From Tamarix chinensis (Eukaryota; Streptophyta; Magnoliopsida; Caryophyllales; Tamaricaceae): a DNA stretch of 64,000 nucleotides. Numbering within the stretch: position 1 is the stretch's first letter; each line of letters opens with the position of its first letter. Both the position numbers and the translations under genes were made by a program. This document shows positions 20,800 through 33,055 of this stretch, piece by piece. The notes under the pieces are model-generated. The model was not told where the DNA came from. It was given only the letters and a program-made list of their open reading frames with translations, and did no database searches. The stretch lies in assembly GCA_030549775.1 (NCBI GenBank), contig CM060173.1:41516110-41580109 (forward strand). Direction: 5' to 3'.

Positions 20800-21721
20800 A
20801 CAAATGTGAGATATATCATGAAATTTTTAGATCATGGCTCTTAGCAATAGAATACAAATATATTATGACCTATTTTATAGCCTATGAAATGACTGGATAT
20901 TTAAAAGCTTTATGAAATTTACAACCAACTAGGGATAATATGAAATAGGCATAATGGGAGCAATGGATGAGTCATCATCGTCAAGTTTGCAATGACAACA
21001 AATCTAACACCTCACAATCTCACTAAGAATATCACATCAAGATTAATACTTCAAAGAATCAAAGGCTTGTAAGGAGTAGCTATTAACTAAAAATAGGTTG
21101 GTTTAGAAAGGTAAGAATAGACCAATGTGTGAGATGTGTGAACAAGAAAATTAGACTTTGGTGAATGAGATTAATGATTTCCTAATTACCCAAGTGTTTT
21201 ATTTGGATAATGATAATCCATAGTGAAGTTGTATACTAAGAAAAGGCAATGAATTTAATTGGGTTTATCTCATAATCTAACACTTAGAGATGATGAGACA
21301 TTCGAAATGATGTACACTAATATGGGTTATTTGGATGAATTGAAATAGGAGGAGATGAAAGGAATCTGCACTAATTTAGTGACCAAAGAATAATATTGAG
21401 GATACCATGCACTTGCTACTAGAATATTATGCCATTATATCAAGAAATGAAATAATTAACGAAGGAAGGGTATGGCCCACCATGTAAGCAACTATAATAA
21501 TGAAGAAAATGGATGATATGCATGTTGATGCAAATTGAACATGAACAATACGGGGAAATAAATATAGGACATCATGAAAATTATAATTGCAATTTGAGGT
21601 GTAAAAGGAGACGTATTATCGGTTATTAACTATACCATGACCATAATAAATATCTAATGACATATTTACAATATAGATACTTTTCTTAAGACATTAGACA
21701 TACAATACATAATTTAGTGTG
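20800..21721. other. AT-rich flank of the Athila element
   Basis: No gene is recognised. The last five bases before the LTR (21717-21721) read GTGTG. Confidence 0.45.
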
Positions 21722-23139
21722 TGATAAGTGTGACATTTGCATATTATTCCTAAGTTTTATAAGATTTTTTACCTCTAATTTCAATTGGAATTCTCCCTTT
21801 TTGTTCTTATTACTGCCTTTATGTTGTGAAAATTTGGAGGGTCTCAAGCAAAAAAAAAATCATGAAGAATGGAAAAAAGAATAAGCTTAAAGTGAGAAGA
21901 AAGGATAAAAAAGGAGCAAAGAGGAGCACAAGTTAAAGCGGAAAGAGATGTTGAGCTAAAATGTAAATTTTGGAATAAAATGAAAGTAAGAATGCATATT
22001 TAAATTATATGGGCCTGAAAGAAGTGGAATTTAGACTTGGAAAAAGTCTGAATTTGGAGAAGCTTTTAACATCAAAGCTGTAGATATTTTTAATTTCTTT
22101 CCAACGCATCCAAAATTAACTTAATTAGAGTTATAGTCAAAATATGCATCATTGTCAAAGCTGACATAGGAAGCCCATCTTTATCAATACCCTAGGGATC
22201 CACAAGGCGGTAATATAAAAACTGACATTCTAATATCTCGAGGCAGCCTCCACTCCCTCTCTTTTCTCTCTTCTCTATCCCTCTCTTTTCTCTCTTCTCT
22301 ATCCTCCTCCCCAATTAATCAAGATCTCTCTTATAAATTAGAGACCGAGGTTCAAGAAGTTAAATTTTTGCAAGAATTTGTGAGCATCAAGGGTATTATC
22401 TAATGATATTTTCTCTATCTATAGAATCTCTTGTTGTTTTTAATATTCTTGCTATGAATTTGATGGGCTTGATCTTGTGCTAAGGTCAAGGGGAATTTTC
22501 CCCAATCCTAATGTGTTGAATTATTGCATCCTTTTTATTCAATTCATAATCTATGTGTTCTATTATTGATTGATTGACGGATTTTTGAACCACGACCGGG
22601 TTCTAATTTTTAGTTTGGGAAATACCGATGAGATTGAGAGATAATCCAGTATTAGTCCCAATAGCACAATGGGAGACTAAATTTTAAGTCGAGAGATGAT
22701 CGATTTGACCTCTACAACAATAAAGGAGGAACCTTTATGGACTTTAATGCATTACATTCTATTAGACTCTAAGCTAGAGATAGTTAGGGCCATAGATATG
22801 TAATAGGTGGTTGTGGCTTGAGAAAGCACAAAACTTTCTATCCTTGTTAGCATGATTGATTATGATTGTTGAATTATTTTGTGATGTGATATTCGGTTAC
22901 ATGTGAGGATCGGGGGCGATGAACTGGAACCTTAGCTCTTCTATTTATTTGAGTCACTTGAGTGCTATTTTCCTTTCTTTTTAGCTTAGTTAGTTATTTT
23001 AGCTTACAATTTATTATTTCATATCATCTCGTAATCTATACATAGCTAAGTTCTATCATTGTCGTAGTTGTCATTCACCAATCCCTATGGGATCGACCTT
23101 GACTACTACTCTGACCCCGTGCACTTGTGGGTAGGAACA
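21722..23139 (+). repeat. E-Ath 5' LTR (about 1.42 kb)
   Basis: It starts TGATAAGTGTGACATTTGCA and ends GTGGGTAGGAACA. It aligns along its whole length with 30444-31865. A 24-26 base CCCTCTCTTTTCTCTCTTCT-type unit is tandemly doubled near 22254-22303. A TATAAAA word at 22214-22220 (matched at 30939-30945 in the other LTR) is the likely TATA box, just upstream of the pyrimidine-rich run. Confidence 0.85.
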
Positions 23140-23149
23140 TGTTAAGTTG

Positions 23150-23168
23150 TTTGCGCCGTTGCTAGGGA
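23150..23168 (+). other. E-Ath primer binding site (tRNA-Asp type)
   Basis: TTTGCGCCGTTGCTAGGGA lies about ten bases after the LTR end. It resembles the Athila PBS TGGCGCCGTTGCCGGGGA, complementary to tRNA-Asp, with a few mismatches. Confidence 0.75.
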
Positions 23169-23305
23169 TTGGTTGTGAGTGACATTAGGACTCAAGGAAT
23201 TTATTGTGATCTAGACATTTATTTTTTTTCTTTTTACATTATTTTTGTTGTGGTTAACTAATCTTGGGTGTAGGAGTGTTTAATTTAGTGCAGGTGCATT
23301 AGAGC

Positions 23306-24890
23306 ATGACCCGCGCTAGTGGGGGTGATCTATTGCCACTTGATCTTGAGATCGAGAGAACCATCTCACATTTACATAGGAGATACACCACTAACATTGA
23401 AATGGAAACCAATCCTCCACCCCATGATGGACAAATACCACCACAATGACACATCCTACTCCAAGAACAAGCTCTTATGCAAGAGCAAGCTCCCATTCCT
23501 AGGTCGCTTCGGAGCAATGCTACATCAAGCCTTGATGGCTCAATTTCAAGTGTACGAAGACCGACCGTACAAGCTAATAATTTTTATATGAAGCCTGCCA
23601 TTATCCATATGCTACAAACATCGGTTCAATTTGGAGGTAACCTTAATGAAGATCCCCACTCCCAGATTGCTAACTTTGTAGAAATCTGTGACACTTTTAA
23701 GCTAAATGGTGTTTCTAATGATGTAATTAGGCTTAGATTTTCCCCTTTTTCTTTACGTGATAAGGCTAAGAGTTGGTTACACTCATTAGCCTCAGGATCT
23801 ATTACTACTTGGGATGTTTTGATGAAGTCTTTCCTTTCTAGATATTTTCCACCATCAAAAACTGCAAAATTACGGAATGACATCACTACCTTTATACAAA
23901 ATGACCTTGAATCACTTTATGATGGATAGGAAAGGTTTAAGGATTTGCTTAGGAAGTGTCCACATCACGGCCTGTCTATGTGGCTTCAGATGCAAACTTT
24001 TTATAATGGTATCTCTACTACTAACCATTCTATGATAGATGCAGCTACAGGAGGTACCATTATGAACAAGACACCAGAGCAAGTTTATGAGTTCATTGAG
24101 GAGCTAGCCTCGAATTCCCACCAATGGCACTCCGAATGTGCCCCAATATAAAGGAATCCAGGAACTTACTCTTTAGATTCCATCACAACATTAGAGGCTA
24201 AGATTGATTTGCTTGCTAAAAAATATGACAAAATTGGTAGTACTTATTGTATCATGGTACAAGCTAATGCGCCTATATGTGAGTTATGTGGTGGATCACA
24301 CTTAAGCACAGAATATCAAGTTGGGAATCCCTTCCAACAATATTATGATCAAGTGAACTACATGGGCAATAGTTATGGGAGAACGAGTAATCCCTACTCC
24401 AATGTATACAATCCTAGATGGAGAAACCATCCAAACTTCAGTTGGAGGAATGAAGTTCCTACAAAGCCTCCGACATTCACACAACAACAACCAACACCTC
24501 CAACTCCTTTACCACCCCAACAACCTCAATCTTCATCCCTTGAAGAGATGATGTCCAAGTTCATCCCTGACACCAAGAGCACCCTTCAAAAACATGACGC
24601 TCAAATTCAAGCTCATCTTAAAAAATAAGAAGCCCGCCTCAAAATTTAGGATGCATCCATCAAGAACCTAGAGGCATAAATTAGACAACTTGCTAATGCC
24701 ATCTCAGCGAGAGCACCTAACACTTTGCCTAGTGAAATAATCATCAACCCCAAAGAGCAAATCGATGCAATAGCCTTGAGGAGTAGGAAACCACTACCTA
24801 AACCATACCCTCAAGAACCCAAGGAAGATAAAGAAAAAGCTCAAAAGAGAAAGTGTCTGAATCAAAACCTGAGACGATCCACACTTCACC
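23306..24890 (+). pseudogene. E-Ath gag, one frame with several stops
   Basis: From ATG at 23306 (MTRASGGDLLPLDLEIE) one frame continues to about 24840. It contains the retrotransposon gag domain (FGGNLNEDPHSQIANFVEIC, LRLRFSPFSL-type sequence, KAKSWLHSL, WDVLMKSFLSRYFPPSKTAK) and a knuckle-like APICELCGGSHLSTEY near 24265-24312. A Pro/Gln-rich linker follows. Premature stops fall at 23447-23449 (TGA), after YDG at about 23927-23929 (TAG, where Athila gags usually have Trp), near 24149-24151, and at 24626-24628. Many fit single C-to-T or G-to-A changes. The frame is lost near 24843. Confidence 0.85.
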
Positions 24891-24949
24891 TCAAGAGGTA
24901 AAGGCATATGTTACTCTTCCTCCGTTTCTAGGTAGGGGATTGTAAAACA

Positions 24950-25523
24950 CAAGTTAGATGCTCAATTTGTAAAATTTATTGATATTCTTAAGAAAGTGCA
25001 CATTAAATTACCATTGGTTGACATTGTGACGCAGATGCCTAGTTATGGGAAGTTTCTAAAGGACATAATCACTCACAAGAGGAAACTGGATGAGTTTGAA
25101 ATAGTAAGTTTGAATGAGGAATGATCTGCAATCTTGCAAAAAAAAAAACTTCCTCCTAAGCTTAAGGATCTAGGAAGTTTCACTATCCCATGTGTAACTA
25201 GGGATCTAAAATTTGAGAAGGTATTGTGTGATCTTAGTGCTAGCATTAATTTAATGCCTTTCTCTATTTTCAAGCGTCTAGGTCTAGGGGAACCAGAACC
25301 CACCAATATGTCCCTTCAGTTGGCTAATCGATCTATCAAATATCCTAGGGGCATTATTGAAGACATTTTAGTTAAAGTGGACAAATTTATCTTCCCTGTT
25401 GACTTTGTTGTGCTAGATATGGAGGAAGACCACAAAGTCCCCCTAATTCTTGGTAAGCCTTTCTTAGCAACAGGACATACTCTCATAGATGTCCAAGAGG
25501 GTAAGCTCATTCTTCGTTTCTAA
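24950..25523 (+). pseudogene. E-Ath aspartic protease region
   Basis: The stretch reads KLDAQFVKFIDILKKVHIKL and QMPSYGKFLKDII, then a TGA stop at about 25122, then a protease: FTIPCVTRDLKFEKVLCDLS, ASINLMPFSIFKRLGLGEP, VILGKPFL-type sequence (PLILGKPFLAT) and IDVQEGKLILRF. The active-site triad is DLS rather than DLG/DSG, followed by ASINLMP as in Athila. An A11 run at 25137-25147 may add a frameshift. The protease frame ends at 25523, while the polymerase continues in the next frame from about 25512. Confidence 0.85.
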
Positions 25524-27365
25524 GGAAAAAGAAGCCACTTTTAATGTATTTAAGAGCATGAAATACCCCTTAGATGATAACACTTGCTATTGTATTGATA
25601 TCTTAGATAATGTAATTGATGATTGTTTTCAAGTAAGTGTTGTTCAGGATCCCCTAGAAAGGTGTTTGGTTCAATAAAGAGAGTGGGAGAATGAAGAGAA
25701 AGAAGAAGAGGTTGTCCAGTACTTGAATGCACATCCACCATATGGTTGTCACACTATGGTCCCCTTACGAGGGCTAGAGAGGGCACATATTCCAAAATTT
25801 AAGTCATGTATTGAGGAACCTCCCACACTAGAGCTCGAGCCACTACCTCAGCATTTGAAATATATATTTCTTGGTCATAATGATACACTTCCCATCATTA
25901 TTTCTTCATCTTTAACTAATTTGTAGGAAGAAAAATTGATGAGAGTGCTTAAGGAACGAAAAAAGGCCTTCGAATGGACCATTGCTAATATTAGAGGGAT
26001 TAACCCTTCCATTTACATGCAAAAAATTCTCATGGAAGACAACCACAAGAATATGATCCAACCTCAAAGGTGATTGAACCCAACAATGCAAGAGGTGGTA
26101 AAGAAGGAGGTAATTAAGCTATTAGATGCAAGTATGATCTATCCAATCTATGATAGCTCTTGGGTTAGTCCTGTCCAAGTGGTTCCCAAGAAAGGGAGAA
26201 TCACAGTAGTCAAGAATGATAATAATAAATTGGTGCCAACTAGAACTATTATAGGTTGGCGTGTCAATATTGATTTTAGAAAGCGAAATTATGCTACTAG
26301 AAAAGACCTCTTCCCCCTTCCCTTCATTGACCAGATGCTTGAACGCTTGGTGGGGCATGACTATTATTGGTTTCTTGATGGTTATTTTGGTTATATGAAA
26401 ATACCTATTTCCCCTAAGGACCAAGAGAAGACTACATTTACTTGTCCTTATGGCACCTTCACATATAGACGGATGCCATTTGGTCTTTGTAATGCCCCAA
26501 CCACATTTCAAAGATGTATGATGGCTTTCTTTCATGATATGATTGAAAAATTTATGGAAATTTTTATGGATGATTTTTCGGTCATTGGTTCTTCATTTGA
26601 TGCATGCTTAAACAATCTTGAGCTTGTTCTTAAGCATTGTGAGGATACAAATTTGGTTTTAAATTGGGAAAAGTGTTATTTGATGGTCCAAGAAGGAATA
26701 GTTTTAGGGTATAAGATTTCATGAAAAGGGATAGAGATAATCAAAGCCAAAATTGAAGTCATTGAGAAATTGCCACCCCCTACATGTCTTAAAGATATAC
26801 GTAGTTTCCTTGGTCATGTAGGTTTCTATAGATGCTTCATTAAAGATTTTACAAAAATTTCAAAACCTCTTTGTGATTTATTAGCTAAAGATGTGGCCTT
26901 TCACTTTTTTAATGTATGTCTGATTGCCTTTAACACTTTAAAGGCAAAAATTATGGATGCTCCGGTTCTTTTTACTCCTGAATAGAATTTACCTTTCGAG
27001 ATTATGTGTGATGCTAGTGATGTTGCTATAGGAGCACTTTTAGGGCATCGTAAGGACAACAATTTTCATACTATCAATTGTGCTAGCAAGACTTTAAATT
27101 CAGTACAAATGAATTATGCAACAACTGAAAAAGAATCACTAGCTGTGGTTTTCTTCTTTGACACGTTCCGTTCTTATCTATTTCCTAACAAGGTCATTGT
27201 CTATACTGACCAAGTTGCCTTGAAGTATCTTTTTGTTAAGCAGGATGTAAAGCCGAGAACCATTCGATGGATTTTATTGTTGCAAAAGTACGACTTGGAA
27301 ATCAGGGATAGGAAGGGTAGTGAGAATCAAGTAGCTGATCATCTTTCTTGTTTACCCTCTACCTA
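25512..27365 (+). pseudogene. E-Ath reverse transcriptase and RNase H
   Basis: One frame runs through VTFNVFK-like sequence (KEATFNVFKSMKYP), the RT fingers (MQEVVKKEVIKLLDASMIYP, SSWVSPVQVVPKKG), WRVNIDFRKRN, PFIDQMLERLVGHDYYWFLD, TFTYRRMPFGLCNAPTTFQR and the catalytic FMDDFSV box near 26560-26580, all intact in wording. The connection and RNase H follow ([48 protein letters not shown]). In-frame stops at 25675, 25924, 26071, 26722 and 26983 break it. There is no net frameshift from here to the end of integrase. Copies RNA into DNA when intact. Confidence 0.9.
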
Positions 27366-28725
27366 CGAGGTCAATCAGGAACCTACACCTATTCGAGATG
27401 TATTTCCCGATGAGACACTCTACGCTGTTACAAATCATCCTTGGTATGCTGATATTGGGAACTATCTTGTAAGTGGAACCTTACCTAATGATCTTTCCTT
27501 TCATCAAAGGAAGAAGCTCTTACATGATCTGAGGTATTAATTTTTGGATGATCCCTACCTCTATAGGATTCTTGTTGATCATGTCATTAGAAGATGCATC
27601 CCTGAGCATGAAATGCATTTTGTACTATCTCATTATCAGAGTAAAGAGTGTGGTGGCCATTTTGGCCCCACCAAAATGGTTACAAAAGTCTTGCAATGTG
27701 GATTCTATTAACCTACCTTATTTCATGATGCATACTCCTTTCCTAATACTTGTGATAGGTGTCAAAGAATGGGAAATATTTCTAGAAAACAAGAGATGCC
27801 CCTCATAAACATTCTTGTAGTGGAGTTATTCGTTGTTTGGGGAATCAATTTTATGGGACCATTTCCTAAGTCTATGCTGAATGAATATATTCTTGTGGCA
27901 GTTGATTATGTATCTAAATGGGTAGAGGCTATAGCCACTCCCATAAATGATGCAAAATTCGTCACCAAAGTTTTGAAAAAGAATATCTTTTCAAGGTTTG
28001 GGACACCTAAGGCTATCATTAATGATGGGGGTTCTTATTCTTACAATAGAGCATTTAATTCTCTTTTGAGTAAGTATGGAGTTAACCATAAGGTTTCTAC
28101 CCTATACCATCCTCAAACTAGCGGTCAAGTGGAGGTGTCAAACCGTGAGCTTAAGAGAATTCTTCAGAAAAAGGTTAAGTCTTCTAGAAAGGATTGGTCC
28201 TTGAAACTTGATGATACTCTATGGGCTTACTAAATAGCTTTTAAAACTCCCATTGGAATTTCCCCTTATAATGTTGTTTTCGGAAAATCTTGTCATCTCC
28301 CTATAGAACTTGAGCATAAATCATTTTGGTCTACCCATCTCCTTAACTTTGATATGCAAGCTACAGGTGAGAAGATGCTCTTTCAATTGAATGAACTCAA
28401 TTAATTTCGGCTTAAGGGATATGAGAGTGCTAGGCTATATAAGGAGCACACGAAAAGGATTCATGATCAACGCATCACCAAATGAGAATTTGAAGTGGGG
28501 AAACAAGTGCTTCTATTTCATTCTCGTTTGCAATTTTTCCCTAGAAAGCTTAGATCCCGATGGTCAGGATCATTCACAATCAGACAAGTTTTTCTATCTA
28601 GAGTAGTCAAAATCTCTAGCCTCGATAAAGAACCATTCAAAGTGAATGGGCAAAGGTTGAAGATGTATGAAGGTGGTAAGGTTGCAGCCCTCAAAACCAC
28701 CATTCTTTTGGATGATCCTAAGTGA
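27366..28725 (+). pseudogene. E-Ath integrase
   Basis: The same frame as RT continues through the zinc-binding N-terminus ([32 protein letters not shown]), then the catalytic core with [42 protein letters not shown] and [20 protein letters not shown]. The C-terminal part (FEVGKQVLLFHSRL, RSRWSGSFTIRQVF, FKVNGQRLKMYEGG) ends at a natural stop at 28723-28725. In-frame stops lie at 27538, 27709, 28231, 28402 and 28483. The usual DFMGPFP first aspartate reads NFMGPFP. No chromodomain is present, as expected for Athila. Confidence 0.9.
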
Positions 28726-30443
28726 AGCGAGAAAGTCAAGCTAATGACTATAAATAAGTGCTTCTTGGGAGGCAACACAAATTTTTTATTCTATTTAATT
28801 TATTTATTTTTCTTATTTTGGTTTGCTTGGTTTGTTTGCTCTTTTTTTCCTTATGGATTTTTTTCTCCCTCTTTTCTTTTGTGCTTCTTATTTCACATTG
28901 ACAATAATGTGATACATAAGCATGGGGGAGAACATGGCATATCCTTGTCATTTAGTTAGTATTTTGTTCTTCCCTATTTTATTTTGATGAGTCTTTCTAT
29001 CTTTTTCCTTGGTTATTTCTTTTAGATATTTATCTAAAAAAATATAAAAAAAGCAAAACAAATAAAGAAAATAAAAGGAAATGACCCTTCATTGATGATA
29101 TTAAACAGTATGTTTTGTCTTGCAATGGCATGAGTATTTAGTTTGGCATGATAAGACCCTTTAAATCATCTTTTGAAAATGGATTTCTATGTGCTTAAAT
29201 AATTTGGTTGCATTGTTATGAGACAAGTGTAATTGTGTTTGAGAACTTTAGGGTTATGCATGCCTTAACATTCTTGTGGTATTGTAGTTTGACTTATGTT
29301 GATTTACTCTTTGCCAAAAGGTGTTAGAATTACAGAATTTTGGACCTAGTGAGACTTTGAGCCTTTAGACTAATACATCTCTACAGTCTCTTATTTTTTT
29401 CTTTTGTGTGTGTCTCCCACTATGACTTGGGAAACTAGAACTTGTAATGGTTTTCTTCAAAGCCACATATGACTTAGATGTGCATTAAAATGATAGAGGC
29501 ACTTATTTTTTTGTCATAACCTACATTAGCCAAATAGCCTGACCTTCACATTTTATCCTTTGCTAACCCCGTTGTGCTTACAACCATTTTTATTGATCTA
29601 ACCACACATATAACCCAATTTCCTTTATCCCTCCCTAAGTCTAGAATCAATGGTTGTTGTGCAATTTGAAAAAAAGGAAGTTGATAGTATGATGTAATCT
29701 AAGCATGGGGGAGGTGTGAAAGAGTACATGGTTGTGTATGATGAAAAGCAAATCAATATATCTCTTATAAAAAGAAGAAGAAGAATTTATAAGAAGTTTG
29801 GGGTGCTTGTGTTTTTTGATGAAAAATTGGGATGGTAAAATATATGTTATTAAAAAAAACATATGTCATTAGTACTAGACTTTTAAATCCACTTCCAAAA
29901 AAAATTCTGTCCTAACCTTTTAACCCATGGCCCCATTACAACCTTAATAAGACCTCTTGATTTTTGTGTGTTCTAAGTCTTTCTAGTGGTGGAGAATCAA
30001 AAAGCATTCCAAGCATATGGATGATCTTGATCATGAGTTAGAGGACTAGAGCAGAACCTTCAAATAAAATAAAACAAATGAGAGTTATGTCCACAAGACC
30101 TAAAGTGAGAATTTTTATTCGAAACTTTGAGGGATGAGTGAGTTGGTATATGGTTGCCTACTATCCACTGTTGGATGTCCTTTGTTGCATGGCAGGTCCC
30201 TAGAGCTCGATAGCATGGTTACATTTCTCACATGCGGGGGCAACCTAAATATCTTTCAAAAAGGATTTTGAGCTTTTAATTGTTATATTTTTGGGTCTTA
30301 TTGCTCCTTACTTGACTCTTGTACTATTAAAGGGCTAAACACTCTTTTCCGAGAAAGGAATCCTACTACTTTTCTTTTTCCTCATGCTAGGTTTATTGTA
30401 TTACTTTGCTTGGGGAAAATCAAATGTTTAAGCATGGGGTAGT
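28726..30443 (+). other. E-Ath 3' spacer without env ORF
   Basis: About 1.7 kb between integrase and the 3' LTR. It starts with the CTTCTTGGGAGGCAACACAA motif typical of Athila after pol. Three AAGCATGGGG-type polypurine words occur (28919-28931, 29701-29713, 30430-30441); the last abuts the LTR and is the true polypurine tract. Athila relatives may carry an env-like ORF here. None is seen: the longest open frames are short and featureless. Confidence 0.65.
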
Positions 30444-31865
30444 TGATATGTGTGACTTTTATATCTTATTCCTAAGGTTTACAACAGTTTTTACCTCTAA
30501 TTTCAATTGGAATTCTCCCTTTTTGTTCATGTTACTACCTTTATGTTGTGAAAATTTGGAGGGTCTCAAGAAACAAAAAATAATAATGAAGGGTCGAAAA
30601 AAGAATAAGATCAAAGAGAGAAGAAAGGACAAAAAAAGGAGCAAAGAGGAGAAAAAGTTAAAGTGGAAAGAGATTTTGAGTTAAAATGTAAATTCTATAA
30701 TAAAATGAAAGCAAGAATACATAATTAAATTATATGGGCTTGAAAGAAGTGGAATTTAGACTAGGAAAAAGTCTTAATTTGGAGAAGCTTTTAACATCAA
30801 AGCTGTAGATATTTTTAATTTCTTTCCAACGCATCCAAAATTAACTTAATCAGAGTTATAGTCAAAATATGCATCATTGTCAAAGCTGACATAGGAAGCC
30901 CATCTTTATCAATACCCAAGGGATCCACGAGGCGGTAATATAAAAACTGACATTCTAATATCTCGAGGCAGCCTCCACTCCCTCTCTTTTCTCTTTTCTC
31001 TATCCCTCTCTTTTCTTTCTTTTCTATCCTCCTCCCCAATTAATCAAGATCTCTCCTGTAAATTTGAGACCGAGGTCCAAGAAGTTAAATTTTTGTAAGA
31101 ATTTGTGCACATCAAGGGTATTATCTAATGATATTTTCTCTATCTATGGAATCTCTTGTTGTTTTTAATATTCTTTCTATGAATTTGATTGGCTAGATCT
31201 TGTGCTAAGGTGAAGGGGAATTTTTCCTGATCCTAATGTGTTAAATTATTGCATCCTTTTTTATTCAATTCATAATCTATGTGTTGTGTTATTGATTGAT
31301 TGACGGATTTATGAACCACGACTGGGCTTTGATTTTTAGTGTGGGAAATACCAGTGAGATCAAGAGATAATCCAGTATTAGTCCCAATAGCACAATGGGA
31401 GATTAAATTGTAGGTCGAGAGATGATCGATTTGACCTCTACAATGAAAAGGAGGAATCTTTATGGACTTTAATGCATTGCATTCTATTAGACACTAAGCT
31501 AGAGATAGTTAGGGCCATAGATATGTAATAGGGTGGTTGTGGCTTGAGAAAGCATAACACTTTCTATCCTTGTTGGCATGATTGATTATGATTGTTGAAT
31601 TATTTTGTAATGTGATATTCGTTTACATGTGAGGATCGGGGGCGATGAACCGGAGCCTTAGCTCTTCTATTTATTTGAGTCACTTGAGTGCTTTTTTCCT
31701 TTCTTTTTAGCTTAGTTAGTTATTTTAGCTTACAATTTATTATTTCATATCATCTCGTAGTCTCGACATAGCTAAGTTCTATCATTGTCCTGGTGGTCAT
31801 TCACCAATCCCTATGCGATCGACCTTGACTACTACTCTAACCCCATGCACTTGCATGTAGGAACA
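30444..31865 (+). repeat. E-Ath 3' LTR (about 1.42 kb)
   Basis: It starts TGATATGTGTGACTTTTATA after the polypurine tract AAGCATGGGGTAGT and ends CATGTAGGAACA. It aligns with the 5' LTR throughout; differences are concentrated in the first 350 bases. Apparent open frames here (30406-31039) are LTR sequence, not genes. Confidence 0.85.
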
Positions 31866-32329
31866 CGTGAGTGTGCTAGGATGGAGTATTGTTTTATAAA
31901 GTTAGGCATTGAGACAAATTCATTGGAAGTGGTGTAAGGTTTGTAATCATATAAAAACTTTGATATTTCATTTTTTCACAAAGTTAATGATGATTGTGAT
32001 TTTCATTTATCACATATTTATTTATTATCTATTAAAAATTATTATTAAAAATGAAATATAATGACAATATGACACTGAGAATTTCAAAAATCATAGCAAA
32101 AGAAGCTAAAACTAGGCTAATAGTAATAGGATAAGGTCATACTATTATGGCTAGGAAAAAACTCTCTTATTTTAATTTGTGACGGTAGGGTGTTCAAAGA
32201 TTTTATTAGTGTTCTAAAAATGCTTAAAGTTAATTTTATAAAAATGAAAAATAATTTGATTTTATTATATCTCATGCAAGTTCCAATTTTTATGTTCCAA
32301 CTAATCCTCGATCATACTATTCTAAATAA
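31866..32329. other. AT-rich flank after Athila
   Basis: No gene or repeat is recognised. The word GTGTG at 31871-31875 may be the right-hand target duplication of E-Ath. Confidence 0.4.
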
Positions 32330-32724
32330 TACCATATTTGAGCCCTTCAATTTGACCCAAAATTTATAAACCCAAAATAGACCCAAATTTATAAAACCCA
32401 ATAGATCTAACACTAACTTGATAAGATTCACACCCCACCCATATTCTGACCTTAACCCGAACCCAAACCTAACCCAAATTTTATAGACTCGATTCAAACC
32501 CAAAATAGACTCAAACCCAATGAACTCAATATTAACCCAACCCAAATTAGACCCGACATGTCACTTTACCCGAATCAAACCCAACCCAAAGCAACATAAC
32601 CTGAAACACACCCAAACTAAATTAAATCAAAACCTGAAACTCAACCTTACTCAATTGTATAGTAACCCAAAGTTGACCCAACCCATATCAACCCAACCCA
32701 AATGACCCGTTTGCCACCTCTACT
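32330..32724 (-). mobile_element. hAT-like transposon end (fragment)
   Basis: The plus strand is AACCCAA/ACCCGA-rich and ends AATGACCCGTTTGCCACCTC. On the minus strand this begins TAGAGGTGGCAAACGGGTCA, a form commonly seen at the ends of plant hAT elements, followed by GGGT-rich subterminal DNA. No matching opposite end is visible to the left, so this is a fragment or a one-ended remnant. The short open frames at 32312-32705 are low-complexity. Confidence 0.55.
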
Positions 32725-33055
32725 TGTAGTGGAGGTTACCAGCCATCATCTCCTAAATACTAGAGGAAATTAGAGATGGAACTAAGTCTACCAACTACTA
32801 GGATTCACACAAAAATGATCACAAATGCTATCTATGGCATATTCCCAACCCCACTCTCACTCATAGATATTCTTGGTTTGGAGATACTTAAACTTGCCTA
32901 AAATCAAGGGAAAAGGGTTTAGAAGGACCATCTTGTGGTATGAACTTAAAATCATTGAAATCAACATAATTATAGGAAGATGCTCCAACAAACCTCGAGT
33001 ATTAGCTAAATTATTTTCAAAAGCAATGCATTTTGTAAAAATACTATAATACGAA
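32725..33055. other. Unassigned DNA between hAT end and solo LTR
   Basis: About 330 bases with no recognised coding or repeat signal. Confidence 0.4.

Larger units (their letters stand above)
21722..31865 (+). mobile_element. E-Ath: near-complete Athila-type Ty3/gypsy retrotransposon
   Basis: Order on the plus strand: 5' LTR (21722-23139), PBS for tRNA-Asp, gag, protease, RT, RNase H, integrase, a 1.7-kb non-coding 3' spacer, polypurine tract and 3' LTR (30444-31865). The RT box FMDDFSV and the tRNA-Asp-type PBS indicate the Athila lineage. GTGTG precedes the 5' LTR and recurs five bases after the last CA of the 3' LTR (31871-31875), so the exact ends are uncertain by about five bases. The LTRs differ by only around one base in twenty by eye, making this the youngest element in the window, yet its coding region has many stops. 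Confidence 0.9.

Noticed and set aside
28744..30700. Short hydrophobic open frames after Athila integrase considered as an env-like protein
   Set aside because: They are under 100 codons, very T-rich, and lack a signal/transmembrane arrangement typical of env-like ORFs.
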